Source: Larix sibirica (taxonomy: Eukaryota > Streptophyta > Pinopsida > Pinales > Pinaceae). From it: a stretch of 11,224 nucleotides of DNA. The notes under the pieces are model-generated. The model had not been told where the DNA came from. It did not search any database and saw only the letters and a program-made list of their open reading frames with translations. Position 1 is the stretch's first letter; each line of letters opens with the position of its first letter. The position numbers and the translations under genes are program-made. Location of the stretch: contig NWUY0300001207.1 of NCBI GenBank assembly GCA_004151065.3, forward strand, positions 39,226 to 50,449. Direction: 5' to 3'. This document shows, piece by piece, positions 1 through 8,484 of the stretch.

Positions 1-174
1 AGTAGTAAATTGTATGTTTCATATTTAATATTCGCCTACCAATCTATATTTATGTTTTTTTCAATCCAAAATAATCGCCTATAATACTATACTTAAGTAT
101 ACTTTTATAATCCTTAAAAAATACCCTGCTCTCTCGTCTTGATTAATTATGTGTATAATGCTTATGTTTGCTTG
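1..174. other. AT-rich sequence, nothing recognised
   Basis: This stretch is AT-rich and has short stop-filled frames in every direction. I see no repeat shared with the rest of the window and no gene signal. It lies just past the truncated third head of the SINE-like tandem. Confidence 0.6.
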
Positions 175-222
175 AATACAACAGGTGGATAGTTGAACCA
201 ATTTAGCTAACCCTTGGGGCTC
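175..222 (-). repeat. Truncated third SINE-like head
   Basis: On the minus strand, GAGCCCCAAGGGTTAGCTAAATTGG (222-198) repeats the head and A-box region of units A and B about 210 bp further along. The match stops near 190, so only the first 30-45 bp remain. It shows that the tandem once extended further, or that one unit inserted into the head of another. Confidence 0.5.
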
Positions 223-430
223 TCACACACACATGTTTCCAAGTAAAACCTTGTCAGGACCACCCCCGACTCTTTTCTGGAATATTTGAATAGAGGGTGG
301 CTCAACTCCCAACTGCAACAACCACTAGTAACTTCAAATGACTCAAATGAAATTAACCTCTGACCTATGGCCTCCACATTGGAAACATGTCTAGGGAAAA
401 GTTTCAACCAATTGAGCTAGCCTCTGCATG
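223..430 (-). repeat. SINE-like tRNA-derived repeat, unit B
   Basis: This is a diverged direct copy of unit A, offset by about 201 bp. Its A box, TAGCTCAATTGG (419-408), is a better consensus match than that of unit A. Its B-box position (358-348, GGTTAATTTCA) is degraded. The shared blocks are GGAGGCCATAGGTCA around the B box, TCTATTCAAATATTC or TCCAATATTC in the body, and TTTTACT followed by a run of alternating CA/TG at the tail. The (CA)n tail at 222-233 is followed at once by a third head. Confidence 0.6.
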
Positions 431-633
431 TGTGTGTTTGTGTTTTCGAGTAAAACATCACGAGATCCCCGCTCTTTCTTAGAATATTGGATATAGGGGT
501 TTCAACCACCAACCATAATAGAGGCAAGTAACCTTGAGGAACTTGATTGGATTTAAACCTATGACCTATGGCCTCCTCATCGACAACATGCCTTGGATGA
601 ATGGTTGCATTGATTGAGCTAACCCTTGAGGCC
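431..633 (-). repeat. SINE-like tRNA-derived repeat, unit A
   Basis: Read on the minus strand, this unit starts GGCCTCAAGGGTTAGCTCAATC. The TTAGCTCAATC stretch (622-612) resembles a tRNA A box. About 55 bp further on, GGTTTAAATCC (559-549) resembles the B box GGTTCGANTCC. That pair is the internal RNA polymerase III promoter of tRNA-derived SINEs. The unit ends in a CA/TG-rich tail near 427-443, where the next unit begins. The matches and order are seen directly; SINE identity is inferred. The A-to-B spacing is longer than in a standard tRNA, and no cloverleaf is intact, so this is not a working tRNA gene. I cannot name the family. Confidence 0.6.
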
Positions 634-640
634 ATATATA

Positions 641-1275
641 TATACATGTCATTTCTACTTCAAAATTTGAACACATTATGAATAGCACAAACTGAACTAT
701 TAGAGAAAACCAACCTAATAAAGGTGGTACTCCCTTACCAAGCAAAGAATTGGAGCTTGGAAGAGGAAAGGATCTTATAGAGGAGAATATGAATTTCACT
801 CTATATCCACTATTCACTATGTACTTCTTGCATTGTTCTCTAACACAATTCTTCGATTTCTCAACATCTCCAACACCTTTTGATTTGAAATATTTTGGCT
901 TCTAAACATGTTTGAGGGACACTAAATGCTTCAAAAGGGTTTATTTTACAATGGCAAGGGTACACACTATAATGCCATTCCAAATGAAAAAATATCTCTA
1001 AAAGATGCAAAAGAACGCTCTATCTTATCTTGGGGATGGGAATTTCTCATATGGGTAATGTCGTTTACTAGAATTTAAAAATAAAATTCCACTACAATAT
1101 ATTCTAAAACATTATTCAAACATTACCGACAACTCGTCAACTTTCAATTACACTTCTTAGCCTTAAATGTCCACAATTTTTTTTTGATATTCACCATCTA
1201 ACTTTAATCATTGTCAACTCTTATATTCTTGAGTTTTGCTTTCGTTGAGTGAAGGTCCTACCTAATAAACTCTAT
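641..1275. other. Non-coding spacer, nothing recognised
   Basis: This stretch begins with a short (TA)n run at 636-644. No coding frame with convincing composition, no splice-flanked exon and no copy of the neighbouring repeats was found. The minus-strand frame at 566-817 runs across the edge of the SINE-like repeat and resembles no protein I know. Confidence 0.55.
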
Positions 1276-1601
1276 GAGTGTTAATATGAAAATCCCTTTT
1301 TTTGTATGTCTTTCCATAATAGTTTCAAAATAAGGTTCTTGATATAAATAATTGTATGGGATTGAGTACAAGATACACACAACTAAGACAAAAACCATAA
1401 TAAATATCCATTGTTATTTTTTTACATCACCATATCATATATTTTGAGGATAAAAATCTAAAGGAATTGTTGAATATTCTTAAGCAAGTGTTTCGTTTCT
1501 TTCCCGTTTCTAGCACAAAGATTCCAATTAATGCACATCGAATTACTTCTATCCATTATACGATGGCACTTTCAAGTTCAATAATTGTTCTTATTGTTCT
1601 C

Positions 1602-1803
1602 ACATTTTATTAAGTGAGCATAAATTATTAATTTTATCACAGAAAAGTTTGAAATGTGAATATTCAATAATGTTAGTTTTTAAGTGATCAATCAAACCAA
1701 AGTGACTACATTTTATTAAGCGATCAAATCTTATTATCATAGAAAAGTTGGAATTATGAAGATTCAATAATGTTAATTTTTAAGTGATCAAACTAAAGTG
1801 ACC
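1602..1803 (+). repeat. 106-bp internal tandem duplication in copy 1
   Basis: The block beginning ACATTTTATTAAG occurs at 1602 and again at 1708. Both copies run through a TTTTTAAGTGATCAA motif and an AAAGTGAC motif. Copies 2 and 3 of the 1.23-kb unit have this block only once, so the duplication arose in copy 1 after the array formed, or was lost from the others. Confidence 0.75.
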
Positions 1804-2498
1804 AAAGTAATCAATTGGTTGTCTTTTCATATCACCCATTATATACCTTTTGACAAGAGATGTCAAATATTTTTGAAAACCCTTAGTGTCGTTTGGTTCT
1901 CTTGTTGATATAAGAATTATAATTAATATAGTCAAATTCTTTTATCTCTATTATAGGTATAACACATTCAAGTTCAAGAATGATTTTGATTATTTTCATC
2001 TTTAGTAAGAAACCAAATCTTATTAATCTTATTATACAAAGTTTGATCATTTAATATCTAACAATGCCAATTTTTAAGTAGCCCAAGTTGAGCTTTTCCA
2101 TTCTATTCCAAGTCAAATTTGTCCACCATAGTGTGCATCTAATACCAATGATCGTGCTATTTTTCATTTTTGATAAAATGTTGCACATCTAGACTCAAAC
2201 ACTTTCTTGGGTGACCTTTTCATTAGCTTGAATCCTTCATTCATGGACTTAAAGTTGGTATTTGACTCCTAAATTCATATACAATTTGGATAATCCTTTC
2301 TCAATATTAATATTATTAAGAGTTTTTTTTTCCTATAGAAGTGTTTCTTTGAGACTCAAGAGACGCATTACTATTGGCCAAAGCGGCCAAGGTCCTTAAG
2401 AAACCCATTTCATGGGTGAAATTACCCCTTAGGAGCAAGCAATTGAACATGTTAACACTTCATTTTGAATAAGCTATTATGATAAGGTGATATTCTTC

Positions 2499-2506
2499 TA
2501 TAAATA
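2499..2506 (+). promoter_or_regulatory. TATA-box-like TATAAATA, copy 1
   Basis: TATAAATA lies about 100 bp before the end of copy 1, in the context CTTCTATAAATAGATAAAA. It matches the plant TATA consensus and sits at the same place in the other two copies. No transcript start or downstream gene can be shown. In such AT-rich DNA a chance match is possible. Confidence 0.35.
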
Positions 2507-2608
2507 GATAAAAGCCTAGAATTCACACATAGCCCCAGCTAATTATTAGAGTATGGTAAATGGCCTCGAAATATACCACCATCTTCACTATTGGACCCAC
2601 CATATTAA

Positions 2609-3849
2609 GAGTGTTAATATGGAAATCCATTTTTTTGTCTTTCTATATTAGTTTTTTTAAGGTTTTTGATGTAAATAATTGCGTGGAATTGAGTGCAAGA
2701 CACACGCAAGTAAGGCAAGATCCACATTAAATCTCCATTGTTATTTTGTTTACATCACCATACCATATATTTTGAGGATGAAAATGTCAAGGAATTGTTC
2801 AAGATTATTAAGCAAGTGTTTCTTCTTTCCCATTGCTAGCACAAAGATTCCAATTAATGCACATTGAATTAGTTCTAGCCATTATAGGATGGCACTTTCA
2901 AGTTCAAGAATTATTCTTATTATTATCAAGTGATCAAATCTTATTATTTTTTTCATAGGTAAGTTTGAATTATGAAGATTCAATAATGTTATTTTTTAAG
3001 TGATCAAACCAAATTGACTAAATATTTGAGTAATCAATTGGTTTTGTTTTCATGTCACCTATTATACCTTCGACAAGAGATGTCAAAGATTATTGAAAAC
3101 CTAGTAAGTGCACATTTGGTTCTCTTGCTGATATAAGAATTATAATTAATATAGTCAAATTATTTTATCTCTGCTACAGGTGTAACACATTCAAGTTCAA
3201 GAATGATTCTTATTATTTTCATTGTTGGTAAGTAATCAAATCTTATTAATCTTATTATAAAAAGTTTGATCATTTAAGATCTAACAATGTCAATTTTTAA
3301 GTAACTTAAGTTGAGCATTGCCATTCTATTCCATGTCAAAGTTGCCCACTACAGTGTGCATCTAATACCAAATGATTGTGCTATTTTTCATTTTCGATAC
3401 AACAATACACACCTAAACTTAGACAATTTCTTGGTGACCTTTTCAGTAGCTTGACTCCTTCATTCATGGACTTAAAGTCGATATTTAACTCCTAGAGTCA
3501 CATACAATTCTGATAATCCCTTCTAAATATTAATATTATTAAGAGTGCTTAATTTTTTCGATGAAAGTGTTTCTTTCAGATTCAAGAGAAGCATTACAAC
3601 TAGCCCAAAGAGACCAAGGTCCATAAGAAACCCATTTGCATAGGAGAAATGACCCATGGAGAGCAAGCAATTGAACATGCAAGCACTTTGGTTCGATTAA
3701 GCTGTTATGATAAGGTTCTACTCTTCTATAAATAATAAACACCCAAAATTCACACAACACCAACTAATTATTAGTGTATATAAAATAATTAGATTTTGAT
3801 AAATGGCCTAGCAATATACCATCATCTTCACTATTCAACCCTCCCATGG
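2609..3849 (+). repeat. 1.23-kb tandem repeat, copy 2
   Basis: This is the second direct copy, 1,241 bp long, with no large internal duplication, so it is the best guide to the basic unit. It shares all landmarks with copies 1 and 3 and differs by scattered substitutions and small indels. In places it is closer to copy 3 (for example TGTGCATCTAATACC, and the block 3600-3730). It ends CCCTCCCATGG just before the copy 3 start. Confidence 0.85.
3727..3734 (+). promoter_or_regulatory. TATA-box-like TATAAATA, copy 2
   Basis: This is the same site and context (CTTCTATAAATAATAAA) as in copies 1 and 3. Position in the unit and sequence are retained through the divergence of the copies. The function is inferred from the motif only. 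Confidence 0.35.
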
Positions 3850-4290
3850 GAGTGTTAATATGAAAATCCATTTTTTTATGTCTTTCCATATTAGTTTTCT
3901 AAGGTTCTTTATATAAATAGTTGTATAGGATTAACTGCAAGATACACACAACTAAGACAATCCACAATTAATCTCCATTTTTTTTTTTACATCACCCATA
4001 CCATTTATTTTGAGGATGAAAATCTCAAGGAATTATTGAAGATTCTTAAGCAAGTGTTTCTTTCCCATTGCTAGCACAAATATTACAATTAATGCATATT
4101 GAATTAGTTCTAGTCATTATAGGATATCACTTTCAAGTTCAAGAATTATGATTATTATTCTCACTTTTTATTAAGTGATCAAATCGTATTAATTTTATCA
4201 TAGAAAAGTTTGAATTACGAAAATTCAACAATGTTAATTTTTAAGTGATCAAACCAAAGTGACCAAATATTGGAGTGATCAACTGGTTTT

Positions 4291-4589
4291 CGCTTCGTAT
4301 CACCCATTATATACATTTTGACAAGAGATGTAAAAGATTTTTGAAAACACTTAAGTGCATGTTTGATTCTCTTGCCGATATAAGAATTATAATTCATATA
4401 GTCATATTACTTTACCTATGTTATAGGTATAACACATTTAAGTTCGCTTCGTATCACCCATTATATACCTTTTGACAAGAGATGTAAAAGATTTTTGAAA
4501 ACACTTTAAGTGCATGTTTGATTCTATTGCCCATATAAGAATTATAATTAATATAGTCATATTAGTTTACCTATGTTATAGGCATAACA
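4291..4589 (+). repeat. 154-bp internal tandem duplication in copy 3
   Basis: The block starting CGCTTCGTATCACCCATTAT occurs at 4291 and again at 4445. Both copies run through GACAAGAGATGTAAAAG, AAGAATTATAATT and TGTTATAGG. The two are nearly identical over their length, closer to each other than to the same region in copies 1 and 2, so this event is recent compared with the array. The second copy ends at ATAACAG, where it lacks the TTCAAGTTCA stretch seen elsewhere. Confidence 0.85.
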
Positions 4590-5107
4590 GAATGATTCTT
4601 ATTATTTTCATCTTTAGTAAGAAACCAAATCTTATTAATATTATTATACAAGGTTTGGTTATTTAAGATCTAACAATGTCACTTTTTAAGTAACCTAAGT
4701 TGAGCTTTTTCATTCTATTCGATGTCAAAGTTGCCCACTACAGGGTGCATTTGGTGCCAATGCTTGTGCTATTTTTTGTTTTCAATACAACACTATACAC
4801 CTAGACTCACAATTTCTTGGGAGACCTTTTTATTAGTTTGACTCCATTCATGAACTTAAGTTGATATTTGGCTCCTAGAGTCACATACAATTTGGATAAT
4901 TCCTTCTCAATATTAATATTATTAAGAGTGCTTTTTTTAATCTATGAAAGTGTTTCTTTGAGACTCGAGAAGCATTACAATTGGACGAAAGGGGGCAAGG
5001 TCCATAAGAAACCCATTTGCATCAGTGAAATGACCCATGAGGAGCAAGCAATTGAACATGCAAGCACTTTGATTCAATTAAGTTGTTATGATAAGGTGCT
5101 ACTCTTC

Positions 5108-5115
5108 TATAAATA
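5108..5115 (+). promoter_or_regulatory. TATA-box-like TATAAATA, copy 3
   Basis: This is the third copy of the conserved site, in CTTCTATAAATAAATAAAA. It is followed about 115 bp later by the end of the array. No coding sequence worth calling begins downstream on the plus strand. Confidence 0.35.
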
Positions 5116-5267
5116 AATAAAAACCCAGAATTCACACATAGCCCCAACTAATTATCAGTGTATACAAAAGACAGATTTTGGCAAATGGCCTAGCAATATA
5201 CCACCATCTTGACTATTGAATCCCCCCTCCCACCACCATCAATGATATTATTAAAGGATTACAAATC

Positions 5268-5490
5268 AACAAGATGGGAATCTTTAATGTCTTCAAAAAG
5301 GCACCTTGTGTGTGTTATTAATATCTAATGTAAATCTTGGGTCAATATTCTTTCATTCTTGTATTGAATGTTGACGAATGAACAAGATGCGAATCTTTGA
5401 TGTCTTAAAAAAGGAACCTTGTGTGTGTGTGTGTGCACGTGCGCCTTAATGTAAATCTTGGTTCAATATATTCTTTCATTCTTGCGTGGA
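5268..5490 (+). repeat. 113-bp tandem duplication with (GT)n
   Basis: A block starting AACAAGATG occurs at 5268 and at about 5381. Both copies continue through GAATCTTT, ATGTCTT, an AAAAAGG run, ACCTTGTGTGTGT, AATGTAAATCTTGG and TTCTTTCATTCTTG. In the second copy the GT run has grown to about 15 bases (5421-5435). It sits directly after the 1.23-kb array and appears unrelated to it. Confidence 0.8.
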
Positions 5491-6274
5491 AAGTTAACTT
5501 TTCACTTACTAGGTACCTACATTCTCTCCATGGCTTGAGGTACCGAACATCCGGTTTATCATAGCAAGGTCCTTATGACTCAAGGCACAATCCAAATCAA
5601 CTACTCTACAAGCTTCGAGTTAACAATAAAGATTCGATACTTCATTTCTTTGCACCGAACCAAAGAAAGGACAAAGCCTAACCATAAGGGGTGGGGTCAT
5701 TTTGTGAAGAGAGGAATCCAAAATAAATGTAGAAAAAACTGAAATAAAAAGCAAAAAATAATAGTAAGATTCGGCAGCAATGTTCTCAAAGGATATTACT
5801 CCCAATTGATCTTTATCAAGGAAATATGGCATCGTCTTGTATCCAAATTTATAGAAATGTCTCATCTATATTAAACCATTACCTTTCACCAATCTTTTTA
5901 TCAAAATCTTAAGTTAGTATATCATCAACTAATTTGAAAATTTCAAGTTTATATTTTTCATTTGAAACACCCTATTCTCCATCCTCTCTATTGCCCATGC
6001 CAAAGTCTATTTAAATTGATTTTGAACAAGATCAAAGACCATGATCTTTGAAAATATGTGTATAGTTAAGTTTGAACTAGAAAATGATTAGATTATCCAT
6101 AATGAATAGAATACATTACTACATGTAAGGTCAAAATCTAATCCCAATTTAGCTTGGATTCAATTGTTGGCATACGACATTCAACGATGAATACCATGAT
6201 ATACATATTTTGGCAATGTAGATCAACATTGAAATAAAATCATGTAAGATGACATCTCTAAGCTTAACACTACT
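5491..6274. other. Spacer; 3' flank of minus-strand exons
   Basis: This lies downstream of the stop codon of the minus-strand exons, so its right part may be 3' untranslated sequence. I found no AATAAA on the minus strand within the first few hundred bases. Frames here, including the minus-strand frame at 5620-5865, match nothing I recognise. Two GGTACC sites near 5512 and 5541 are the only small repeat noticed. Confidence 0.5.
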
Positions 6275-6553
6275 TTACTCAAAATACTTATAATAGTGCA
6301 AGCTTTGAAAGGCATCAGAAAACCATTTGGGGAAGAGTCGTCCTTTAAGCTTTATAAGCAAAGCAAATATTCCATAACATATCATGCTCAAGAGTGCTAA
6401 GCCGAAGTACCTATAGAAATATGTTTTCCCTTCAAAAAGTTAGTAGCTATAAACACTAAAAGCTTTGTAATGCTAATAAGTAAAAGATGCAAAAGTTGTA
6501 CTTACCATAACGGAGCCAATGGTGTTGCGAGCTCAAGAAATGGGTATGGCCAC
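6275..6553 (-). CDS. Last two exons of a plant multi-pass membrane protein (partial)
   Basis: Two minus-strand exons, 6553-6506 (48 nt) and 6410-6275 (136 nt with TAA stop), join through a 95-bp intron (6505-6411). The intron has consensus ends: TTATG|GTAAGT donor, CTATAG|GTAC acceptor, and CTAAC as a likely branch site. A TTTTAG acceptor precedes the first exon. The joined frame reads WPYPFLELATPLAPLW, with the final W split by the intron, then YFGLALLSMICYGIFALL, a hydrophobic stretch that fits a last transmembrane helix. A basic tail (IKLKGRLFPKWF) and a 15-residue end follow. The splice phase lets a W precede WPYP. From memory, this resembles the C-terminus of an uncharacterised plant membrane-protein family (Arabidopsis At1g10660-like); I could not check this and know no biochemical role. 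About 60 residues are seen, so most of the protein is missing. Earlier exons were not found upstream on this strand; they may lie past a long intron or be lost, in which case this is a pseudogene fragment. Confidence 0.7.
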
Positions 6554-6750
6554 CTAAAACCAGCAAGACCACTATTTTATTAGTAATGTCATACAAAAAT
6601 TATGGAACGAAAAAAGTACAATTTCTTCAAATTCAATGTAAGCTCAAGAAATAGGTATGGCCACCTAAAAACTAGTAAGAACACTATTTTATTAGTAATG
6701 CCATACAAAAATGATGGAAAGAAGAAAGTACAAGTTCACCAAATTCCTTA
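6530..6750 (-). repeat. 111-bp duplication of intron end and half exon
   Basis: The blocks 6530-6640 and 6641-6750 are direct copies differing at roughly a dozen positions. On the minus strand each contains an AT-rich intron tail, a TTTTAG acceptor and the exon start GTGGCCATACC...TTTCTTGAGCT. Only the 6530-6640 copy continues into the rest of the exon and its GTAAGT donor. The upstream copy (acceptor before 6664) lacks a donor. Its frame reads WPYLFLEL and then reaches a TGA about 24 codons in. It is therefore a decoy half exon inside the intron. Confidence 0.8.
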
Positions 6751-6819
6751 GTTTAGGAACACATCAAAAGGCATAGGTTCATTCAAGCATGTCATCCTTC
6801 CACTCATTGAAGGGATAAC

Positions 6820-7200
6820 TAAAAAACCTCTAAGATGTTTGAAAAGGGAAATATAAAATGTCCTCAATCTCCAACACCCATAGAAACCTCCTTAAATATG
6901 AAGGATCCTCAGTATCCTCTCATATCATATGGCATTTATAAAATGCCGTTCTTGTGTTTTAACTTACATTGGTCAAACTAGAAATTTTGTTTATGTTGGG
7001 TTAAACAAACATATAGCCGATAAACAACATAATAGAGTCAAAACTCAACCTTAGTTGAATGCTCTCTTGAAACTAAACCTCTAGGATGTTAGAAAAGAAT
7101 AACATAAAAGCATCTTCCCCCTTCAACAATCATAGAGACCTCCTGAAGTTTGTGAAGAATCCTCAAGGTCCCTATTACCTCCCAAATTAGCATGTGTTAT
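6820..7200. repeat. Diverged duplication, period about 251 bp
   Basis: The sequence from 6825 (AACCTCTAAGATGTT) recurs at 7076 (AACCTCTAGGATGTT). Matching blocks follow in order: GAAAAG, AACAC or AACAATCATAGA, ACCTCCT, GAAGGATCCTC or GAAGAATCCTC, and GGCATTTATAAA or GTGTTATTAAAG. Divergence is clearly higher than in the 111-bp duplication next to it, so it is older. It has no visible coding content and lies in what would be the upstream intron of the minus-strand gene. Confidence 0.6.
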
Positions 7201-7986
7201 TAAAGTGCCAAAGAAGTAAGCTAATTGAGGGGAACCAAGAGGAAAACGCCAATGTCACCACACCAATCCCCTTTTACACTTTTGGTTGGTTCTTCTCCAA
7301 ATCAAGGGGACTTCCCTAAGATAGGATTCCGAGGGAAAATACAATGATGAGCAAGGTGAGACGAAGAGATTTCCCTAGCAAAATAGTTGTAGCATAGCAA
7401 GTAAAGAAAAAGGTGATAGGAGGATAGAAAGAAACCAATCAAGAGACTAGTGTCAATCCACTAAGGGAAAATGGAGTCAAATAGGTACAATCTAAGAGGG
7501 CCTTGTTTCATATGTCACTAAGAGGGAAAGATAGCATGATGGATCAAACCCTACTCAGTGAAGTGATGAGAATATACTAGGTTTTATAAGGGAACTTGAC
7601 CTCAAGATACACATTCATTTCTATCTTTGAAGATGCACCATACACACAAAAGATCCAATATTGCACACTTTGAATTAAGAATGAATACGAAAATTCCTCC
7701 TATATGTGCACAGATACAAAGGAAAATAATATAGAGATTAACTTAAGACCTTTTGCTTCCAATGTGGTAGTAATACCCTTCTATGGCATCTAACTCAAAA
7801 CATAGAAATTACTATGTAAAAGAACTAGCATAACCTTACACCTTTGAAAGCTCCAAGCAAGATTAATGCCACACATTCAATAAAAAAGTACCTCAATAGA
7901 TGTCACAAAATCTCCAAGAAAGATATATCAATTAGGCTCCAAGAAGAGGAAACTCCACAAATTCAACCATGCTTTACAAATGAAGA
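7201..7986. other. Non-coding sequence left of the solo LTR
   Basis: No gene, exon with splice sites, or repeat unit could be supported. The plus-strand frame at 7844-8029 crosses the LTR boundary and is therefore a chance frame. No polypurine tract lies just before 7987, which argues against this being the end of a retrotransposon body. Confidence 0.55.
7982..7986. repeat. Left target-site duplication of the LTR
   Basis: GAAGA sits immediately left of TGTTGG. Its partner AAAGA is at 9923-9927, directly after CAACA. Four of five bases agree, and 5 bp is the usual size for LTR retrotransposons. The mismatch fits mutation since insertion. Confidence 0.65.
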
Positions 7987-8205
7987 TGTTGGAATTATTG
8001 CCATTGATGTCAAAGGATTAATGTTGTAATTGATGTCATACTAAGGCATTACATTGAACATGTTGTTATTAATGTTATGCTAAGGTATTTGCAAGCAAAG
8101 GGGAGCTTCTCTAGATTGATTTATATATAGGTTAACAAGTATATTAAAAATGGGGTGCACTTGAAAAAGTAAAATGTGAAATGGTGGTTTCAAACCCATG
8201 GATTT

Positions 8206-8350
8206 GGAAGCCCGTGATATTTGGAAAGGGTTGGAAGCCCATGGTATTTGCCCATTGTACTTGGAAAAGTGAAATAAAAAAAGGGAAAGCACCTGATATT
8301 TGGAAAGGGTTGGAAGCCCAAGGTATTTGGAAAAGTGAAATAAAAAAAGA
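8206..8350 (+). repeat. 79-bp duplication in LTR U3
   Basis: A block GGAA(A)GC...TGATATTTGGAAAGGGTTGG occurs at 8206 and about 8285 and ends in AAGTGAAATAAAAAAAG both times. The second copy is shorter, lacking a GCCCATTGTAC-type stretch. It lies 75-220 bp upstream of the TATA box. Repeats at this position in plant LTRs can hold enhancer elements, but no known motif is identified here. Confidence 0.75.
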
Positions 8351-8424
8351 GAATTAATTATTTAATTAATGGGTGCCGTGTATTTTTTAATAAGCATGTC
8401 CCTTCGTGAAGGGTAATGAAAAAG

Positions 8425-8434
8425 TATAAAAAGG
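8425..8434 (+). promoter_or_regulatory. LTR TATA box
   Basis: TATAAAAAGG lies 438 bp into the LTR, preceded by the AT-rich ATTAATTATTTAATTAAT (8353-8370). It is the best core-promoter candidate for pol II transcription of the parent element. That would place the transcript start near 8455 and make the downstream arrays part of the transcribed leader. The start site itself is inferred from usual spacing. Confidence 0.6.
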
Positions 8435-8484
8435 AAAAGTAGTGAGAGAAAATGTGTGCAAATATGTAGTAGCATTTGAAGAAG

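Larger units (their letters stand above)
1276..2608 (+). repeat. 1.23-kb tandem repeat, copy 1
   Basis: This is the first of three direct copies. It starts GAGTGTTAATATG and ends in an ACCACCATCTTCACTATT block just before the next start. Landmarks shared by all copies, in order, are TTTTGAGGAT, AAGCAAGTGTTTC, TAGCACAAAGATT, TTTCAAGTTCAA, TAAGTGATCAAA, GACAAGAGATGT, AAGAATTATAATT, TTCTTGG near 2205, and CTTCTATAAATA. The copy is 1,333 bp long; removing its private 106-bp internal duplication leaves about 1,227 bp, matching the others. I recognise no protein in it. It could be a long satellite-like unit, tandem LTR-like sequence, or a triplicated promoter segment. Confidence 0.85.
3850..5232 (+). 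repeat. 1.23-kb tandem repeat, copy 3
   Basis: This is the third direct copy, about 1,383 bp, or about 1,229 bp once its private 154-bp duplication is subtracted. It starts GAGTGTTAATATGAAAATCC like copy 1 and ends at a CCCTCCCA block that also closes copy 2. The array stops here: the following sequence (CCACCATCAATGATATT) has no equivalent in the other copies. Confidence 0.85.

Noticed and set aside
549-633. Intact tRNA gene
   Set aside because: A-box and B-box motifs are present, but the spacing is too long and no cloverleaf or anticodon arm can be drawn.
566-817. Minus-strand frame of 83 codons
   Set aside because: It runs from unique spacer into the SINE-like repeat, has no recognisable domain, and its end is set by repeat sequence.
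2679-2867. Plus-strand frame of 62 codons in array copy 2
   Set aside because: The matching region of copies 1 and 3 does not keep the frame, so it is a chance opening.
4868-5116. Full 82-codon plus-strand frame in array copy 3
   Set aside because: Only the last 39 or so codons are kept in copy 2; the upstream part is not. Not called as a gene; the shared end is noted as a finding.
5509-5619. Minus-strand open stretch of about 36 codons ending in a TAG
   Set aside because: It has protein-like composition but no start codon near its beginning, no clear splice sites and no recognised homolog. It lies beyond the stop of the minus-strand exons.
5620-5865. Minus-strand frame of 81 codons
   Set aside because: It has no recognisable motif and a low-complexity middle, and it lies in the probable 3' flank of another transcript.
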